Shown: positions 48,522 through 60,594 of the stretch, piece after piece | Position numbering within the stretch: position 1 is the first letter of the stretch | Layout of the letters: every line of letters starts with the position of its first letter | Assembly: GCF_021730395.1 (NCBI RefSeq) | Contig: NC_069365.1 | Coordinates: forward strand, 23,596,001-23,660,000 | Direction: 5' to 3' | From: Mercenaria mercenaria | Taxonomy: Eukaryota > Mollusca > Bivalvia > Venerida > Veneridae | DNA: 64,000 bases | Program-made: the position numbers and the translations under genes | Notes under the pieces: generated by a model | Told to the model about the DNA's origin: nothing | Database searches by the model: none | What the model saw: the letters and a program-made list of their open reading frames with translations, nothing else

Positions 48522-48681
48522 TGTATCATTATGTAGATAATGTAGTATACTCACAGCGCATGCGTATATTTTATACACACCCAGTTTGGGATGTTGTTTC
48601 AGCAGTTGTTAAGGCGCACTCATATAATAAACATATACTTATAGTAAGAATACTGTGTTGGTCATTCTTTACAATAAGACA
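48522..48681 (+). repeat. 3' LTR (160 bp)
   Basis: Identical by eye to the 5' LTR and followed by 'gtaac' at 48682-48686. Confidence 0.95.
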
Positions 48682-48686
48682 GTAAC

Positions 48687-49100
48687 AACAAATCATTTCA
48701 TAGCATCTCCTTTTTTAACCAACCGTAAATATATGTAACTATTGGGGTTTAGTTTGTGACCCGTAGGTACACTGTATTTTGCTTCACTTAATGGTGTCGG
48801 TAACTACCCATCAATGCACACCATTTGAGAGTGATTGCTTAGATAAATGACACTCGACCTTCAAAATAGTGCTCAGTTCAGTGCAACACAGTCAGATTGT
48901 CAATGATCATGGTTCCAGTAGCTTGTATTATACATATAATATGGTCAAGAGGCTGAATAATGTCGTTCTGTAACTTTGTTAGGTCAGTCGGGTCTCCAAA
49001 ATCTTTAAAATAAGTAGGAGACGGGATACAAGCATGTTGTTTTTGTAGCTGTTGGTTCTAGCCTGGGTTTCTTTAACATAGATCTCATTTGCACATTCTT
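48687..49100 (-). mobile_element. Old LINE relic, RT core part (other side of the LTR insertion)
   Basis: The - strand shows weak RT-like segments, including one resembling 'Y-G-PQGS' regions of CR1-type RTs. Its orientation and order agree with the relic at 43400-44118. Heavily decayed. Confidence 0.4.
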
Positions 49101-49143
49101 AAATATCATTGGTAAATTACGTAATGTATTTATATATTTTGCT

Positions 49144-49347
49144 ATTAATGGTTGGGTAGTTAACCTAAACAATGTTACTGAATTTTGTACCAGTACAAAC
49201 CTGTTCTCTACAAGTAACTGCCAACTTCCCCACATTAGTCAGAGGTGGAGGACGAATGATTTCAGACACAATGTCTTTTTATTTTATCAAATAGTCACGG
49301 GGCCCGCGATCCGTAGATCTGCACTCTCCCTCTTGAGCTAAGACTAC
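49144..49347 (-). mobile_element. RUDI-like SINE, copy 4
   Basis: On the - strand it has a head fragment 'cttagctcaagagggagagt', then 'attgtgtctgaaatcatt', 'ggggaagttggcagttactt' and 'gtttgtactggtac'. Part of the head (B box) is missing. Confidence 0.8.
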
Positions 49348-50249
49348 TGTCTCCCTACAGATTTTTGACGTATGCAGAGTAGTAAACAATTCAATCCTGA
49401 TATTACCCATCACTTTATATTTGAGTATTCATTGTCACTTTGAGTGTACGCCGCTTATGTTCAAGCTTGCTTTTTAAAAGTTTGGTTTTGTGAAAGTCGG
49501 TTCTAATTAGGTGCAACTTGGTCGAAATACGGATATTTTAAGCGGGCAAATGAATGCTATCTATCAGTGAACATTAGCTGTTTAAATACATATACACTCA
49601 CTTGCTTATCAACATGAGGCTGTGCATGGCACATGCATATAATCAGAGGGTAGTTTTCAAAACAGTCATATGACATGTTCATAATTTGATAACAAAGACT
49701 ATGATAATTAACTGTATACACACTGGAAACACACCTGTAATTATAATAGTTTGTGGTCAACCCCTATGTGGATTTGTCTTGACACTGGCGATGAAGATAA
49801 GTATGGTTTGATGTTTAATGTCTTTATATTTCACACATGCTCTTGAAAAAAAGGCAAATATTACCTCATTTGCAAAGGCAGTAATGCTATGTATAGCTAT
49901 TTGTCAATGTGGTGGCAATTATGGCAACGGCTGATAAACTTATGAAATTGGATAATAAACATATACACATTAATTTGGTAGGAATCAAATACATGTACGT
50001 ATATATCCCGTTAAATAAAGTGTTCAACATTCTTTACAAATTACATAAAACGGTATGTTAGGTTTGCTGCTGAAATAGGCTGTGTAAAATGGTTCTTTGT
50101 CTTTGTATTCTTTTCCGTATAGATATGACAAGATTTGTTTTTAATTATTTCTATTTAAAATTCATATTCATGATCAATATGTTCTTAATTTACAGTATAT
50201 TGATGGTTCGGTTCATGAAAATAAATCACTACTTTATATTGATATTTTG
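49348..50249. other. Interior of the nest, no gene seen
   Basis: AT-rich. No coding segment or known repeat was recognised. Confidence 0.4.
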
Positions 50250-51761
50250 GCGGCCATTTTACTTTTGACGGCCATTTTGATAACACAGTAACATCCAATA
50301 TATGTCAACAAATACAATATGCAGCCCTAAATATCATACTGTGTAAATATTGAGCATTTTTTGCTGGTTGTTTTAGAAATATTTAGCATGAAAGTAGATT
50401 ATTGGAAGAAATATTTGATTTTGGCGGCCATTTTTAAAATGGCCGACTAGTCAGCCATCTTGGGTATTACAGCAACTTCTTTTCGTTTTCTTATATAGAT
50501 AATACCAAGTAACATATGTACCAAGTTTGATGCTTTTCCCACAAATGGCACGATTTTATGAAGTTAAGTCACCATATGGCTGCACTAATATACTTACACT
50601 GATTTAAGTAGCAATCGGTTTATAAGTGACTTTATTGATTCATTTTGTGTTTTGTTATTGTTGTCAAAAAGTATAACGGAAGTGCCTCACAACTGAAGCG
50701 GAAACCAGTTTGATGCGCAAAGTAGTCCACTGTAAGTAATATTTTTTGATAAATGTCCACAGAAATTAATAATTTTCTAATATTAAAGACGAATATCTGA
50801 ATAGGATTCATTATTTGATAAGAAATTATAATCATCGGCATGTTTTTTTTTTAATCGTACACGTGCTGACACCTAAGTTGTCTCCCGTTGTTTATTAGAG
50901 TTACCTTTCGTCCGGCGCAGTAATACATTTGCAGTGAATCGCCGAGAAGTCGTGGGAAAATTGAAAACCATGTAAATAAACTAAAATTAATTACCTTTTC
51001 AAGATGAATTTCAAGTGATCGACATTATGCATTTAACCCGCCTGACCTGTGTACCATCTTAGATATCTGTTCTAAGGTATTCATTGTGTAGAATGTCATG
51101 TTATGCCCTTGCAATGCTAATCCCACTCTGATTTTTTTGTTTACATTTTTTATCAATGAGAAATATGGCGTCCATCCCGAGCTGAAATAACGTGGCGTTA
51201 AATTTTTACATGTTTAATCAAACCTGGTGTGTTAGAAAGAAAATTTCATCCCTTCAACATTATTTGGAACACTGTTATTGTAAAAAACCTGTTTTTTCCT
51301 TATACAAAAGCTTAATATTTTGTGTTGAATGTACTTTCACAAAGACCTCTGTTTTCCTATTACATTCATAGTACCGCTTCCTTATCCACAAAGTACTGAA
51401 TATTACAGGTGTCCATCAGTATTATATCGGTTTAGGAATATGTTTTTTATTTTCCCACCATCGATTTCTTGAATATGCACCCCTTCCACATTTCTGTATG
51501 AACTGTGAATGTAGCAGTATGCGTCCCCTTAAATCCCAACTGATACTGACCATGAATACTTGATATAAATGACAAATAATTTAAAGTTTCATTATCAAAC
51601 GCAGCTGAGACTGAAAATGTTCTGTGAAAACGGGGCCTGGTCACCAAACCATGACGATAGTGTAAAAGTTTCACCAATTGATTTATGGTTGCTCAACCGT
51701 CTTTTAACAAAACTCTTTCTATTTTTGGTTTATATGGAATCCCGGCGCGACATGGTTTTTA

Positions 51762-52348
51762 AGCTCGACTATACGAATTATAAGGAGAAATCCGCGTCCC
51801 CACCTTGGTTAAAATATTTTTTTACACTTTCTTTTTTTTCTTCTTATCTCTGTAATTACTTGATGGATTTGATTCAAACTTAAAATAGTTATATCTCATC
51901 ATCACCCACATCACATTATCTAACATAAGGGCCATAAATCTGGCACCATTATTTCATGATTTATCCCCCCTTTTCACATAGATTTTCAGTTTTGATGCAC
52001 TTTCACTCTATCTCTGTTATTTTTGAGTGGATCTAATTAAAAAAATAATTGTGCCACATCATCACCCACATCAAATAAGGGGCATAACTCTGGCACAAAT
52101 TTTTCATGAATTACCGGTATCCCCCATTTTTACTTAGAGTTTCAGGTCACTCTCACTCTATCTCTGTTATTACTGAATGGATTTGATTCAATTGCAAACT
52201 TCAAATAATTGTTCAACATCATCAACCACATCATATGACAAAAGATGCATAACTCTTACACAATTTTGTTATGAATTATTCCCCCTTTTTACTTGAAATT
52301 TCAGGTTAAAGTTTTACTCTATCTCTGTTATTACTGAATGGATTTTTA
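51762..52348 (+). mobile_element. HINE-like fragment, left end with four internal units
   Basis: It starts 'agctcgactatac', the same left end as the elements in PPID introns 2 and 5. Units of about 145 bp share 'tctctgttattactgaatgg', 'catcatcacccacatca' and 'ggcataactctggcac'. There is no right end; it runs directly into the 33-bp minisatellite. Confidence 0.65.
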
Positions 52349-53890
52349 TTACCAACCATGACTTAGGTCGAACAGTTCGGGTTACCAAAGAAGGTCGTAC
52401 TAGTTGAGTTATCAATCATGATTAAGGACTTATACAGTGCGAGTTATCAACCATGATGAAGGTCCTGTAGTTCGGGTTATTTGCCATGACGGGGGTCGAA
52501 CAGGCCGAGGTACCAGCCAAGATTAAAGTCGTACATTTCGGGTTACCAACCGTGATTGAGTTCTAATAGTTCAGGTTATTGGGTTATCATGCTTATGCCG
52601 TACTGTTCGAATTACCAACCGTGATTAAGGTACTACAGTTCAGTTATCAACCGTGATTAAGGTCGTATATTTCGGGATCCAGCCATGATTAAGGTCGTAA
52701 AGCTCGGGGTACCAACCATGATTAAGGTCCTACAGTTCGAGTTACCAACCAAGATTAGGGTCATACAGTTCGTGTTACCAACACTGACTACGGTCGTACA
52801 GCTTAGGGTACCAACAGTGATTAAGACCGTACAGTTCAGGCTGCCGATCATGATTGAGGTCAAACATTCGGGTTACCAACCATGAATGAAGTCAGGCAGT
52901 TTCTGGGTTACCAACCATGACTGAGGTCGAACAGGTCGGGTTACCAACCAAGATTACGGTCATGTATTACCAGCCATGATTGAGGTCGTAGAATTCGGGT
53001 TACCAACCACGACTGAGGACGTACAGGATGGGTTACCAAGCATAACTGAGGTGGAAAGGGTCAGGTTACTAACCAAGATTAGGGTCGTACATTTTGGGCT
53101 ACCAACCATGACTGAGGTCGTACAGTTTGGGTTACCAACCACAATTGAGGACATACAGGTTGGAATACCAAGCATGACTGAGGTCCTACAGATTGGGTTA
53201 CCAACTAAGATTAAGGTCGTACATTTACCAACCATGACCGAGATTGTACAGTTCGGGTTACAAATCACGATTGAGGGCGTACAGACTGAGTTACCAACCA
53301 TGACTGAGGTAGAACAAGTCAGGCTACCAACCAAGATTTAGGTCGTACAGTTCGAGTTACCTATCCTGATTGCGATCGAACAAGTCGGGTTACCAACCGA
53401 GATAAAGGTCGTACATTTCGGGTTACCAACCGAGATTAAGGCCGTACATTTCGGGTTACCAACCATGATTGAGGTCGTACAGTTCGGGTTACCGATCACG
53501 ACTGAGGTCGTACATTTCAGGTTACCAACCACGACTGAGGCGTAAATTTCGGGTTACCGATCACGACTGAGGTCGAACAGCTCGGGTTATGAACCATGCC
53601 GGAGGTCACATGTTTCGGTTTACCAACACTGACGTCTCATTTCTCGGATAACCTAAATTGAGATCTTATAGATAGGGTTAACATCACTGACGACACAATT
53701 TTCGAGTTACCAGCATTTAGTTTGAGTTGTTTGGGTTACAATTACACTTTAATCTGACTCATGGTCCGAGTTACCAACACTTTGTAAGCACAGTTCGGAA
53801 TACCAACATTTAAATAGCATGGTTCGGGTTACCAATACATTCATCGCATGGTCCAAGTGTCCAATGCCTTAATCGCATGTCACGGGTTAC
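52349..53890. repeat. 33-bp minisatellite, about 45 copies
   Basis: The consensus unit is 'gaggtcgtacagttcggg' plus 'ttaccaaccatgatt', with variants cat/cac and gat/gac. The copies are most regular at 52680-53560 and decay to the right. A 33-bp period is a multiple of three, so long open frames appear on both strands as 11-residue repeats; this is not taken as coding. Confidence 0.9.
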
Positions 53891-54162
53891 CAACACTTTA
53901 AGTCTAGTTTTACACTTCAAATGCATAGTTCCGGTTAACAAGGTTTCACTAAATGGATTTACTGATGCTTGTATTCATTTCAAAGCTTGTTTACAGAAAA
54001 TACAAAAAGTAAGCGTGAGGAAAACATCACCTTTTTTTATTCACCAACGCTATTTCTTTATTCAAATCATTTTACAAATATTCAACAACAACATATTTAT
54101 AGTCAAATTTGTCCTAGGATATATTTTTAATAACCTGACTTCTCTGTATCTCACAACCTGTT

Positions 54163-54905
54163 TTAGTTATCACAGTGGTAATAACTAGCCTCTGACCCAG
54201 CAGCGGCCAGCGCCAAACAAATATCTTCATGTCCCCTGGCACGTGCAAGGTCATAAGGCGTTCTGCCGTCTAATGCACGTGCATTTGTGTCACAAGTACG
54301 GCTTCCCTGAAGAAATTGCACAAGTTCTATATCGCCACTCTCACAAGCACTGTGGAGAACAGTCCTGCCTGATTTTCCTTCCTTCATGTTTACGTCAGTG
54401 CCATTTTTGATCAAGACTTTCATTATATCAAAATGTCTTCCCGATGCGGCTAGGTGAAAGCATGTTAATCCTTGATAATTTGAAATGGAAAAGTCTTGTG
54501 GAATGTTCTGATATGGAATTTCATAATTATTCTGTATTGTCTCACTGTAATTCACAGGTTCAATCAAGGAAATAACTTCTGTCATTTTTCTGTCACGACA
54601 TGCGATATGTAAAGGGGTATTTCCATCTTTGTCTTGTGACGTAACATCCGATCCAGCAACCACTAATCTTCGGATAACTTCCGGTTGGTTCGTTATCACT
54701 GCCAAATGCAAGGGTGTCTGGTACAATTTGTTTGCCAACGAAAGCCATTTGTAGTCTGGTGCTTCTGATATTAAAGATAAAGCGAGGTTTTTCATTCCCA
54801 AAATAATTGCTATGTGTAGTTTAGTATCCCCATCCTCATCCTTAGTATAAAGAGTCATAGGGTCAGCGTTCATGATGGTTACCATAACAACATCATTAGG
54901 AAGAC
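54163..54905 (-). CDS. IkB/Cactus-like ankyrin-repeat protein, paralogue (3' coding exon)
   Basis: The open frame gives 240 residues from an internal Met. The full exon probably starts at 54905 after an acceptor 'cctttag', in phase with 'LPNDVV', which aligns with 'ISDNGVV' of the gene at 39354. The same six ankyrin repeats are present: 'DEDGDTKLHIAI', 'QTPLHLAVITNQPEV', 'DKDGNTPLHIACRD', 'NYQGLTCFHLAASGRH', 'GKSGRTVLHSACESGD' and 'ALDGRTPYDLARARGH'. The upstream coding exon was not found, so the N-terminus and any phospho-degron are unknown. It is a tandem duplicate on the same strand, now 14 kb away because of transposon insertions. Confidence 0.8.
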
Positions 54906-55904
54906 CTAAAGGATGATTGAAATACAGTTGTTAAATGAAGATAACTGCAAGTACATATTTTGTGTTTGCATTTGAAACACATAAAACCAAATTTAGCCAG
55001 TCTGTTAAATAAGAGGACTTTATTTACGCTATATTCCACAGGGACAGTGCAGATGGAATGTTTAGATGAAGAGTAAAGTACCGGTTAAATGTCGGTTGCG
55101 TTCAATGCCTCATACATTGATGATAAAGGTTAAAACGACTCAAAAGCTGGTGAAAAAAACTTTAAGACTGTTCAGGCGCTCAGTAAATAATTCTTTTTAT
55201 GATTTTATGAGCATGCAATGTATGCACTTCATATGCATAAAGTGATACATTCCAGAATCATGAACCTGGAGTCAATGTATTGCTTTTCTTTCGTACTTTC
55301 ACATGGTTTGATAATTGAATTGTTAAACATTTCTATGAAGCTGGAACATTCAGAAAAACCAGTACCATTCATTCTTACTGCTCGTCACTTCAGTATCATT
55401 ACTTTTTATTGTTTTACAACTTTTAGTTGTTTGTGAAAACCTTTTGTTATTTGTGCCGCAAGTTCTGTGAGTTTTGGAAAATGACCAGATATTCATGTGA
55501 TGGTATGGCATTTGAAGATTGAGAATATGATTTCTCTGTCAAAAGTATTTTCTAATAGGCGAACTAAAACCACGACATATTGCAGGCAAAAACTCGTCTT
55601 CAAACGGTGACTAAAAATTACAATTATCATCAAAACTGTTATATACTCGTCATCCAACCATGACAACCGGATATGGTTAAGCCAAAGTATCCCAAAAAGG
55701 TTATTGAACGAAATACTGCAAGTTTACTTTAATTGAATTCGTGTAATTTGTTAAAAATACTGTTATTTGGTAAAAAACATATTGTTTTATTTTAGTATAT
55801 ATATTACAAGTTACAAATTAAAACAAGGCATATCAAAAATAAACAAAAATCACGATTGAAATCAGACGAAATATGGCCTTATTACGATTTTAATCTGATT
55901 TAAT
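54906..55904. other. Intergenic or 5' intron of the IkB paralogue
   Basis: The first exon of the paralogue should lie here or further right on the - strand, but no convincing exon was recognised. Confidence 0.4.
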
Positions 55905-56120
55905 TTTGTTTGATTAACGTCACACAGACACAACAATAATAGATCATATGACGACATTCTATCTAGCCGAGGAAGACCCCATCCTCCGTATATTATTTCA
56001 TCACGAACAGGCACCTGAGTTGAACCACCAACCTTCCGTAATTGATTGGATTTCAACGCCACAAGCGAGGCTCAATCCCACATCGGTTAGGGGCAAGTGA
56101 TTGAAAGCCATATCGACCTT
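55905..56120 (-). mobile_element. tRNA-Ser/Leu-derived SINE, third family, old copy
   Basis: It matches the copy at 56862-57143 along its length ('gacgacattctat', 'gaggaagacccca', 'ttatttcatcacgaacaggc', 'accttaaccac') with many changes. Confidence 0.75.
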
Positions 56121-56626
56121 AACCACACAGACACAAATTTTAAGGATTTGGTATGATTGGAATCAAACTTCTACTTCTGAACCGTTAAATGATTTAATGT
56201 AGGGATCAGCAAAACATTAACATATAAAACGTAAGAAACAAATATTGTAAATGTTCTAATATGTACAAAGGTAAGACATTTAGGTCAGAAGAAGTAAGTA
56301 CCTAGTGTTATTTTGAACCTCTGAATGGGAAAAATATGTAACTGTTAATTTGCATATTGTTACGTGACTACTCATATAAATTGACGGTCCATAATTTGTG
56401 CTAATTACGATTGGACTATATTCGGCATGTATTTATTTTGGCTAATAAGTCAAAATTTTATAAAATAATTTTGGGACAATTAATGCTTGAAAACTAATAA
56501 AAGTGACTAGAGTTCAGATTTTTGCTAAAATGTTGTTTTTTTTTAAATTAAATTTTGGTCATACATTGTATTATGAACATTAGAAAATGAATTATTTTAG
56601 AAAAGTGCTTAATCAAGTAAAAAAAT

Positions 56627-56700
56627 TATCTGAGTCGGGAATCGAACCAATGTTGCCTTGTCTACCATCTTGACCAGTACACCACGGCGAAACCGTTTAT
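56627..56700 (-). repeat. tRNA-like sequence (SINE head or pseudogene)
   Basis: On the - strand, 'gtggtgtactggtcaagatg' and B box 'ggttcgattcccg' are spaced as in a tRNA promoter. Pairing of the arms is poor, so a working tRNA is unlikely. Confidence 0.5.
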
Positions 56701-56861
56701 ACAAAGCGGAGTTTATAAATGAGTATGTAATTTGATATTGTATGACATTGCTTATTTAATTTTCAAATTTGTATTACTTAACATTATCTATCTAACTGGA
56801 ATACCATTGATACGTATATAACTGTAACATACATGATATAAATGTGATATATTTAAAGTTA

Positions 56862-57143
56862 TTTCTTTTTTTTTTTTTTTGGTTGGATATAACGTCGCAC
56901 CGACACATGATAGGTCATATGGCGACTTTCCAGCTTTAATGGGGGAGGAAGACCCCAGGTGCCCCTCTGTGCATTATTTCATCACGAGCGGGCACCTGGG
57001 TAGAACCACCGACCTTCCGTAAGCCAGCCGGATGGCTTCCTCACATGAAGAATTCAACGCCCCGAGTGAGGCTCGAACCCACATCGATGAGGGGCAAGTG
57101 ATTTGAAGTCAGCGACCTTAACCACTCGGTCACGGAGGCCCCC
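56862..57143 (-). mobile_element. tRNA-Ser/Leu-derived SINE, third family, full copy
   Basis: The head (57143 downward) begins 'ggggcctccgtgaccgagtg' and has B box 'gggttcgagcctc'. The body ends in a poly-A run (the T run at about 56866-56880). An 8-bp duplication 'taaagtta' lies at 56854-56861 and 57144-57151. Confidence 0.9.
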
Positions 57144-57344
57144 TAAAGTTAATTCAGTCAGGTGACATAGGTCCATTGGGCCGGGTACTGTAATTTTGTT
57201 TTGTCATGTTATGAAATAATATTTGCTGTTTTATGTACATGTCACTATAATAAACTTGATGATATTTACTTACTTACTCTTACTTAAAAAGAATCGTGAA
57301 CGTTGACTGCATAGTTGATGTAAACCCCCATTAAATGTATACAT

Positions 57345-57728
57345 TAATATAATATAATATTTCACAGTTACTAAAAATAACCCTTTCGCGATCCATATAA
57401 ATAAAACAGTCATGGATTTTTCATATTGCACAGATCCTAAAAATAAGCATTTCGTGATCTATATAAATAAAACAGTCATGGATTTTTCATATTGCACAGA
57501 TCCTGAAAATAAGCATTTCGTGATCTATATAAATAAAACAGTCATGGATTTTTCATATTGCACAGTTACTAAAAATAAGCATTTCGTGATCTATATAAAT
57601 AAAACAGTCATGGATTTTTCATATTGCGCAGATCCTAAAAATAAGCATTTCGTGATCTATATAAACAAAACAGTCATGGATTGTTCACATTGCACAGATC
57701 CCAAAAATAAACGTTCTTGATCTATAAA
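57345..57728 (+). repeat. 66-bp minisatellite, about 5.7 copies
   Basis: The unit begins 'atggatttttcatattgc' and ends 'atataaataaaacagtc'. Because 66 is a multiple of three, one frame stays open as a 22-residue repeat (MDFSYCTDPKNKHFVIYINK..). No initiation or splice context suggests it is translated. Confidence 0.85.
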
Positions 57729-60376
57729 ACACGTACGATGTGAAATGAACCAAAAATTGTTAATGTCGGCATTGGCTACCGCCTCGGTCGATACTGTTTT
57801 TTTTCTGGTGCAGACCTCATTTTATTATATGACTCCAAATATAAATCACTTGTTTATAGTTTGTACTATTGATCGGACTATATTTTCAACACATGCTTCC
57901 TGGTCTGCAGTAAAAAGAAAAGCTTAAATAGGAAAAACATTGAAATTTATTTCTTGTGTTAGATAATGAAACGCTTGTCGAACTGCTTTGAATGGCTTGT
58001 GGGTCAGTAGTCAATACTGTTAAACCTCGGCCCGACTGACATCTTAGAAATAGTTTTGATTATTGACCTGCAAGCTATTCAATAAGTCTTATACTAATGC
58101 ACAGCTGAAAAATCTAAAAACTGCATATTATTATAGTATGCTTGTGTATGCTTATAATTTGACACGATTAACCTCACATAGTGGTTAAAAAATATTGTGA
58201 ACTTTCGAAAAGAACAACCGTATGTTTATTTCATCGTATAATTTGTGTATTTTTTTAAGCAAAACATTTGATTTTAAACCTATAGTTGTTCTTCCAATCC
58301 CGTGCTGTCTATTGAAAACTATTCAGATCTGGACAATTAGAAATATTTTAAACGCATCACTACCACATCAAACATTACATTTAAAAACATATAAATGCTC
58401 TTTTGATAACACTACGATATATACTCTATGTATACTAATATTTCGAAATATTGTAAATGAAAATTGTTAAAGCATATAGCAACGGACTATGTCGTATTGC
58501 AGCCCGTATCTGTTTTGCAAATAAAATGAATGTAGGGATAATACACGTTTTTTTTGTGTATTAACGTCTGCAGAAGCCCGCGGGATTGTTTGTGACCGAG
58601 ACCGAAGGTTCTTGCATAAAAAACATTACCCGACGACTAAATGTATTGTTTTCATATGTGATGACTTTATGATTCCGGTACATTTTTTAATTACCATTCT
58701 GTTCTTGGAAACGGTAAACATGTTTAAAATATCCATAACCAGGGTCCAAAAATCAACAACATTACTAAAAGCACATACAGAAGATTTTTACACGATTTTT
58801 TATCTCTCGTTATTACAAACATGAAATTACCAAAAAATATTCATATAACTTCAGCATTTGGTAAACAGGAGCCCAGTTTCAAGAATAATAACTTTACATT
58901 CGAGTACGGACACATTTGGAGTACGGATGAATACGAACGTAATGTCAAACTTTCAAGCTGTTTATATAAATTCTTCCAGAAATTAGATAAAAACATACCG
59001 ACTGATTCTTATCAAAAATCATAAATATGATTCCTATAAACAAACAATCTTACAAGTTACACGCGATTCTTAAATATTCAAGGTTATCTACAAAGACTTA
59101 TACGACACCGAGTTCTAAAAGGGGAGTAAACAAGGGAGAAGCGAGTACGAACATTGTTGTGGACAGCGCATTTGGCGTTGGTAACTGATACAGCAAAACA
59201 TTTTTATTCTATATAAAACTGACCTATTTCCAATGACTACAGCACACATCAGGACCCATTTTAAGTGTCTGTAACCTACATTTTCTTGAAGAATACTGTC
59301 AGTGCTAACTAAAAATCAAAAGAAAAGTGGGGTCATGTTTGATGCAAGACAAATAATTTCAATCAAACACACAAACTGCAAAATCAGCTAAAAAATGAGA
59401 CCCCAAATTATACTGGTGGTGTATGATCTAAGTTTCCATGAAAAATTTTGTTATGTTATTTCATTATGAAAATGCTAACTACATGTCAAGCATAGATCTG
59501 CCATGTGTTTTAAGCAAAAAAATGCAAAGAAAACAGTAAGGAAAATAGCTCTACAGAGCCAAAAATCAGGACTATTTGTATCCGCCATTATCCTTTTTCT
59601 AATTAGTGTCTGTATGGCTCTTGTCCGCGCAATAAATACCTAGCTACTTCCGGTTTCGATCTGCAAAACTTGCCATGTGGGGTGTATGAACATTAAAACC
59701 GTCTCATTCAAAGCGTGATTAAAGCACTTATTCTAAACGAATTTGCGCAAAAAAACCCGGAAAATTAGGATCTATTTTTTATGGACTTTTTCGACCGAAT
59801 TACTGTCCTTATTCCTCGGGCTGATTCTCACGAGGCGCGCATGCGCCGAGTGTGATCCGTCAATGCAAAATCAACGAGATCCAAAATCCCAGATCTAGCT
59901 ACTGTTGTAATGACCCTTTTATTATATACGTCCACCTTTTTGTTTTTTATTTATAATCGAACGAAATCTTAAATGTTTGTTGATGTTAAAATGAAATGAG
60001 TGATCTTTTTGTGTGCGCTATTTATATAGCAGTGTCAGCTCATGCATATTTAATGAAAGTAGTCGGCAACATACACTACAGGAGGTACAGTACGGAACTT
60101 TTGGAAGGTAAAATACGGGATTTCATTTTCAGCCTTTTTGTATTTCTTTGCGAAATGCAAGCTGTATTTTTGACAAAATTTATAAAGGTATATAATAAAA
60201 ATCAATGCTTGATGCTACTTTGAGACGCTCGGTCTAAATCCTAACCCGAGTCGAAACGGGAACGGTCATCCATCCTTGTAGATTCCGTAACATTAAGCCT
60301 AAATTTGCGCTGTTCTTAAGCACATATCTCACTACCATTGTTTACTTCTAGCCTCATGCTATATAAGTTCTTGAAT
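57729..60376. other. Intergenic, no gene seen
   Basis: Several short open frames of 60-82 codons occur, but none has a recognisable motif or neighbouring splice sites. Repeat boundaries were not identified. Confidence 0.45.
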
Positions 60377-60594
60377 AGACTGGTTCCCGTCCCTATGTTT
60401 CTCACAAATAAATTTTCTTCATCAACAGTGGAAGTATCTCCGCATTGACATTTTCATTGCCCCTGGCTCCGAACATGTATAATTTAACCCTCAGATAAAA
60501 TATGCTATTTTTGAGGCTTAAAATTTATTTATTTATAGAATAAATAAATAAATCAATCAATAAATAAAACCACGCGGCCAGGGAGCCAGGCTAG
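60377..60594 (-). repeat. Dispersed repeat of about 220-240 bp, copy 2
   Basis: On the - strand it starts 'tagcctggctccctgg' and ends 'atagggacgggaaccagtct', like 29509-29750. The middle differs and holds a (taaa)n run. Confidence 0.6.

Larger units (their letters stand above)
44124..48681 (+). mobile_element. Ty3/Gypsy-type LTR retrotransposon, young, broken
   Basis: It is bounded by two identical 160-bp LTRs and a 5-bp target duplication 'gtaac'. Next to the 5' LTR is a primer-binding site matching the 3' end of tRNA-Leu (tggtgtcagaa), and before the 3' LTR a polypurine tract (aaaaggggaga). Parts in order: gag with two CCHC-like zinc knuckles (about 44.4-45.3 kb), protease, reverse transcriptase and RNase H (about 45.3-47.0 kb), and integrase (about 47.0-48.3 kb). 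Short LTRs, the Leu-tRNA primer and gag style fit the Mag-like group. About three or four breaks are present, some of which may be the family's normal frame change. LTR identity implies a recent insertion. Confidence 0.95.
42431..50585. mobile_element. Inner inverted termini within the 10-kb nest
   Basis: The left end 'gtgcaggcatatggtga' with 'tttgtgggaaaagcatgaaa' is matched by an inverted right end with 'tttgtgggaaaagcatcaaa'. Both sides continue with repeated 'aaaatggccg' motifs (about 42543-42580 and 50250-50455). The two sit at similar distances (about 0.95 kb) from the outer ends, so this could be one element's subterminal repeats or a nested element. Confidence 0.5.
41466..51528. mobile_element. 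Outer inverted termini of a 10-kb composite nest, TTAA-flanked
   Basis: 'ttaaggggacgcatact' at 41462-41478 and its exact complement at 51516-51532 face each other and include TTAA at each edge, a piggyBac-like target. Beyond these 17 nt the ends are only loosely alike. No transposase is visible. Later insertions (LTR element, SINE) account for about half the length. Two independent elements sharing an end is an alternative. Confidence 0.45.

Noticed and set aside
52685-53341. Long open frames on both strands in the 33-bp repeat region
   Set aside because: They follow from a period divisible by three and lack splice, start and composition support; treated as minisatellite.
56627-56700. Functional tRNA gene on the - strand
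   Set aside because: The A and B boxes are present but the cloverleaf pairing is poor; a SINE head or pseudogene fits better.
58821-59024. Open frame of 67 codons
   Set aside because: No motif, no splice context and no upstream signal; length is expected by chance.
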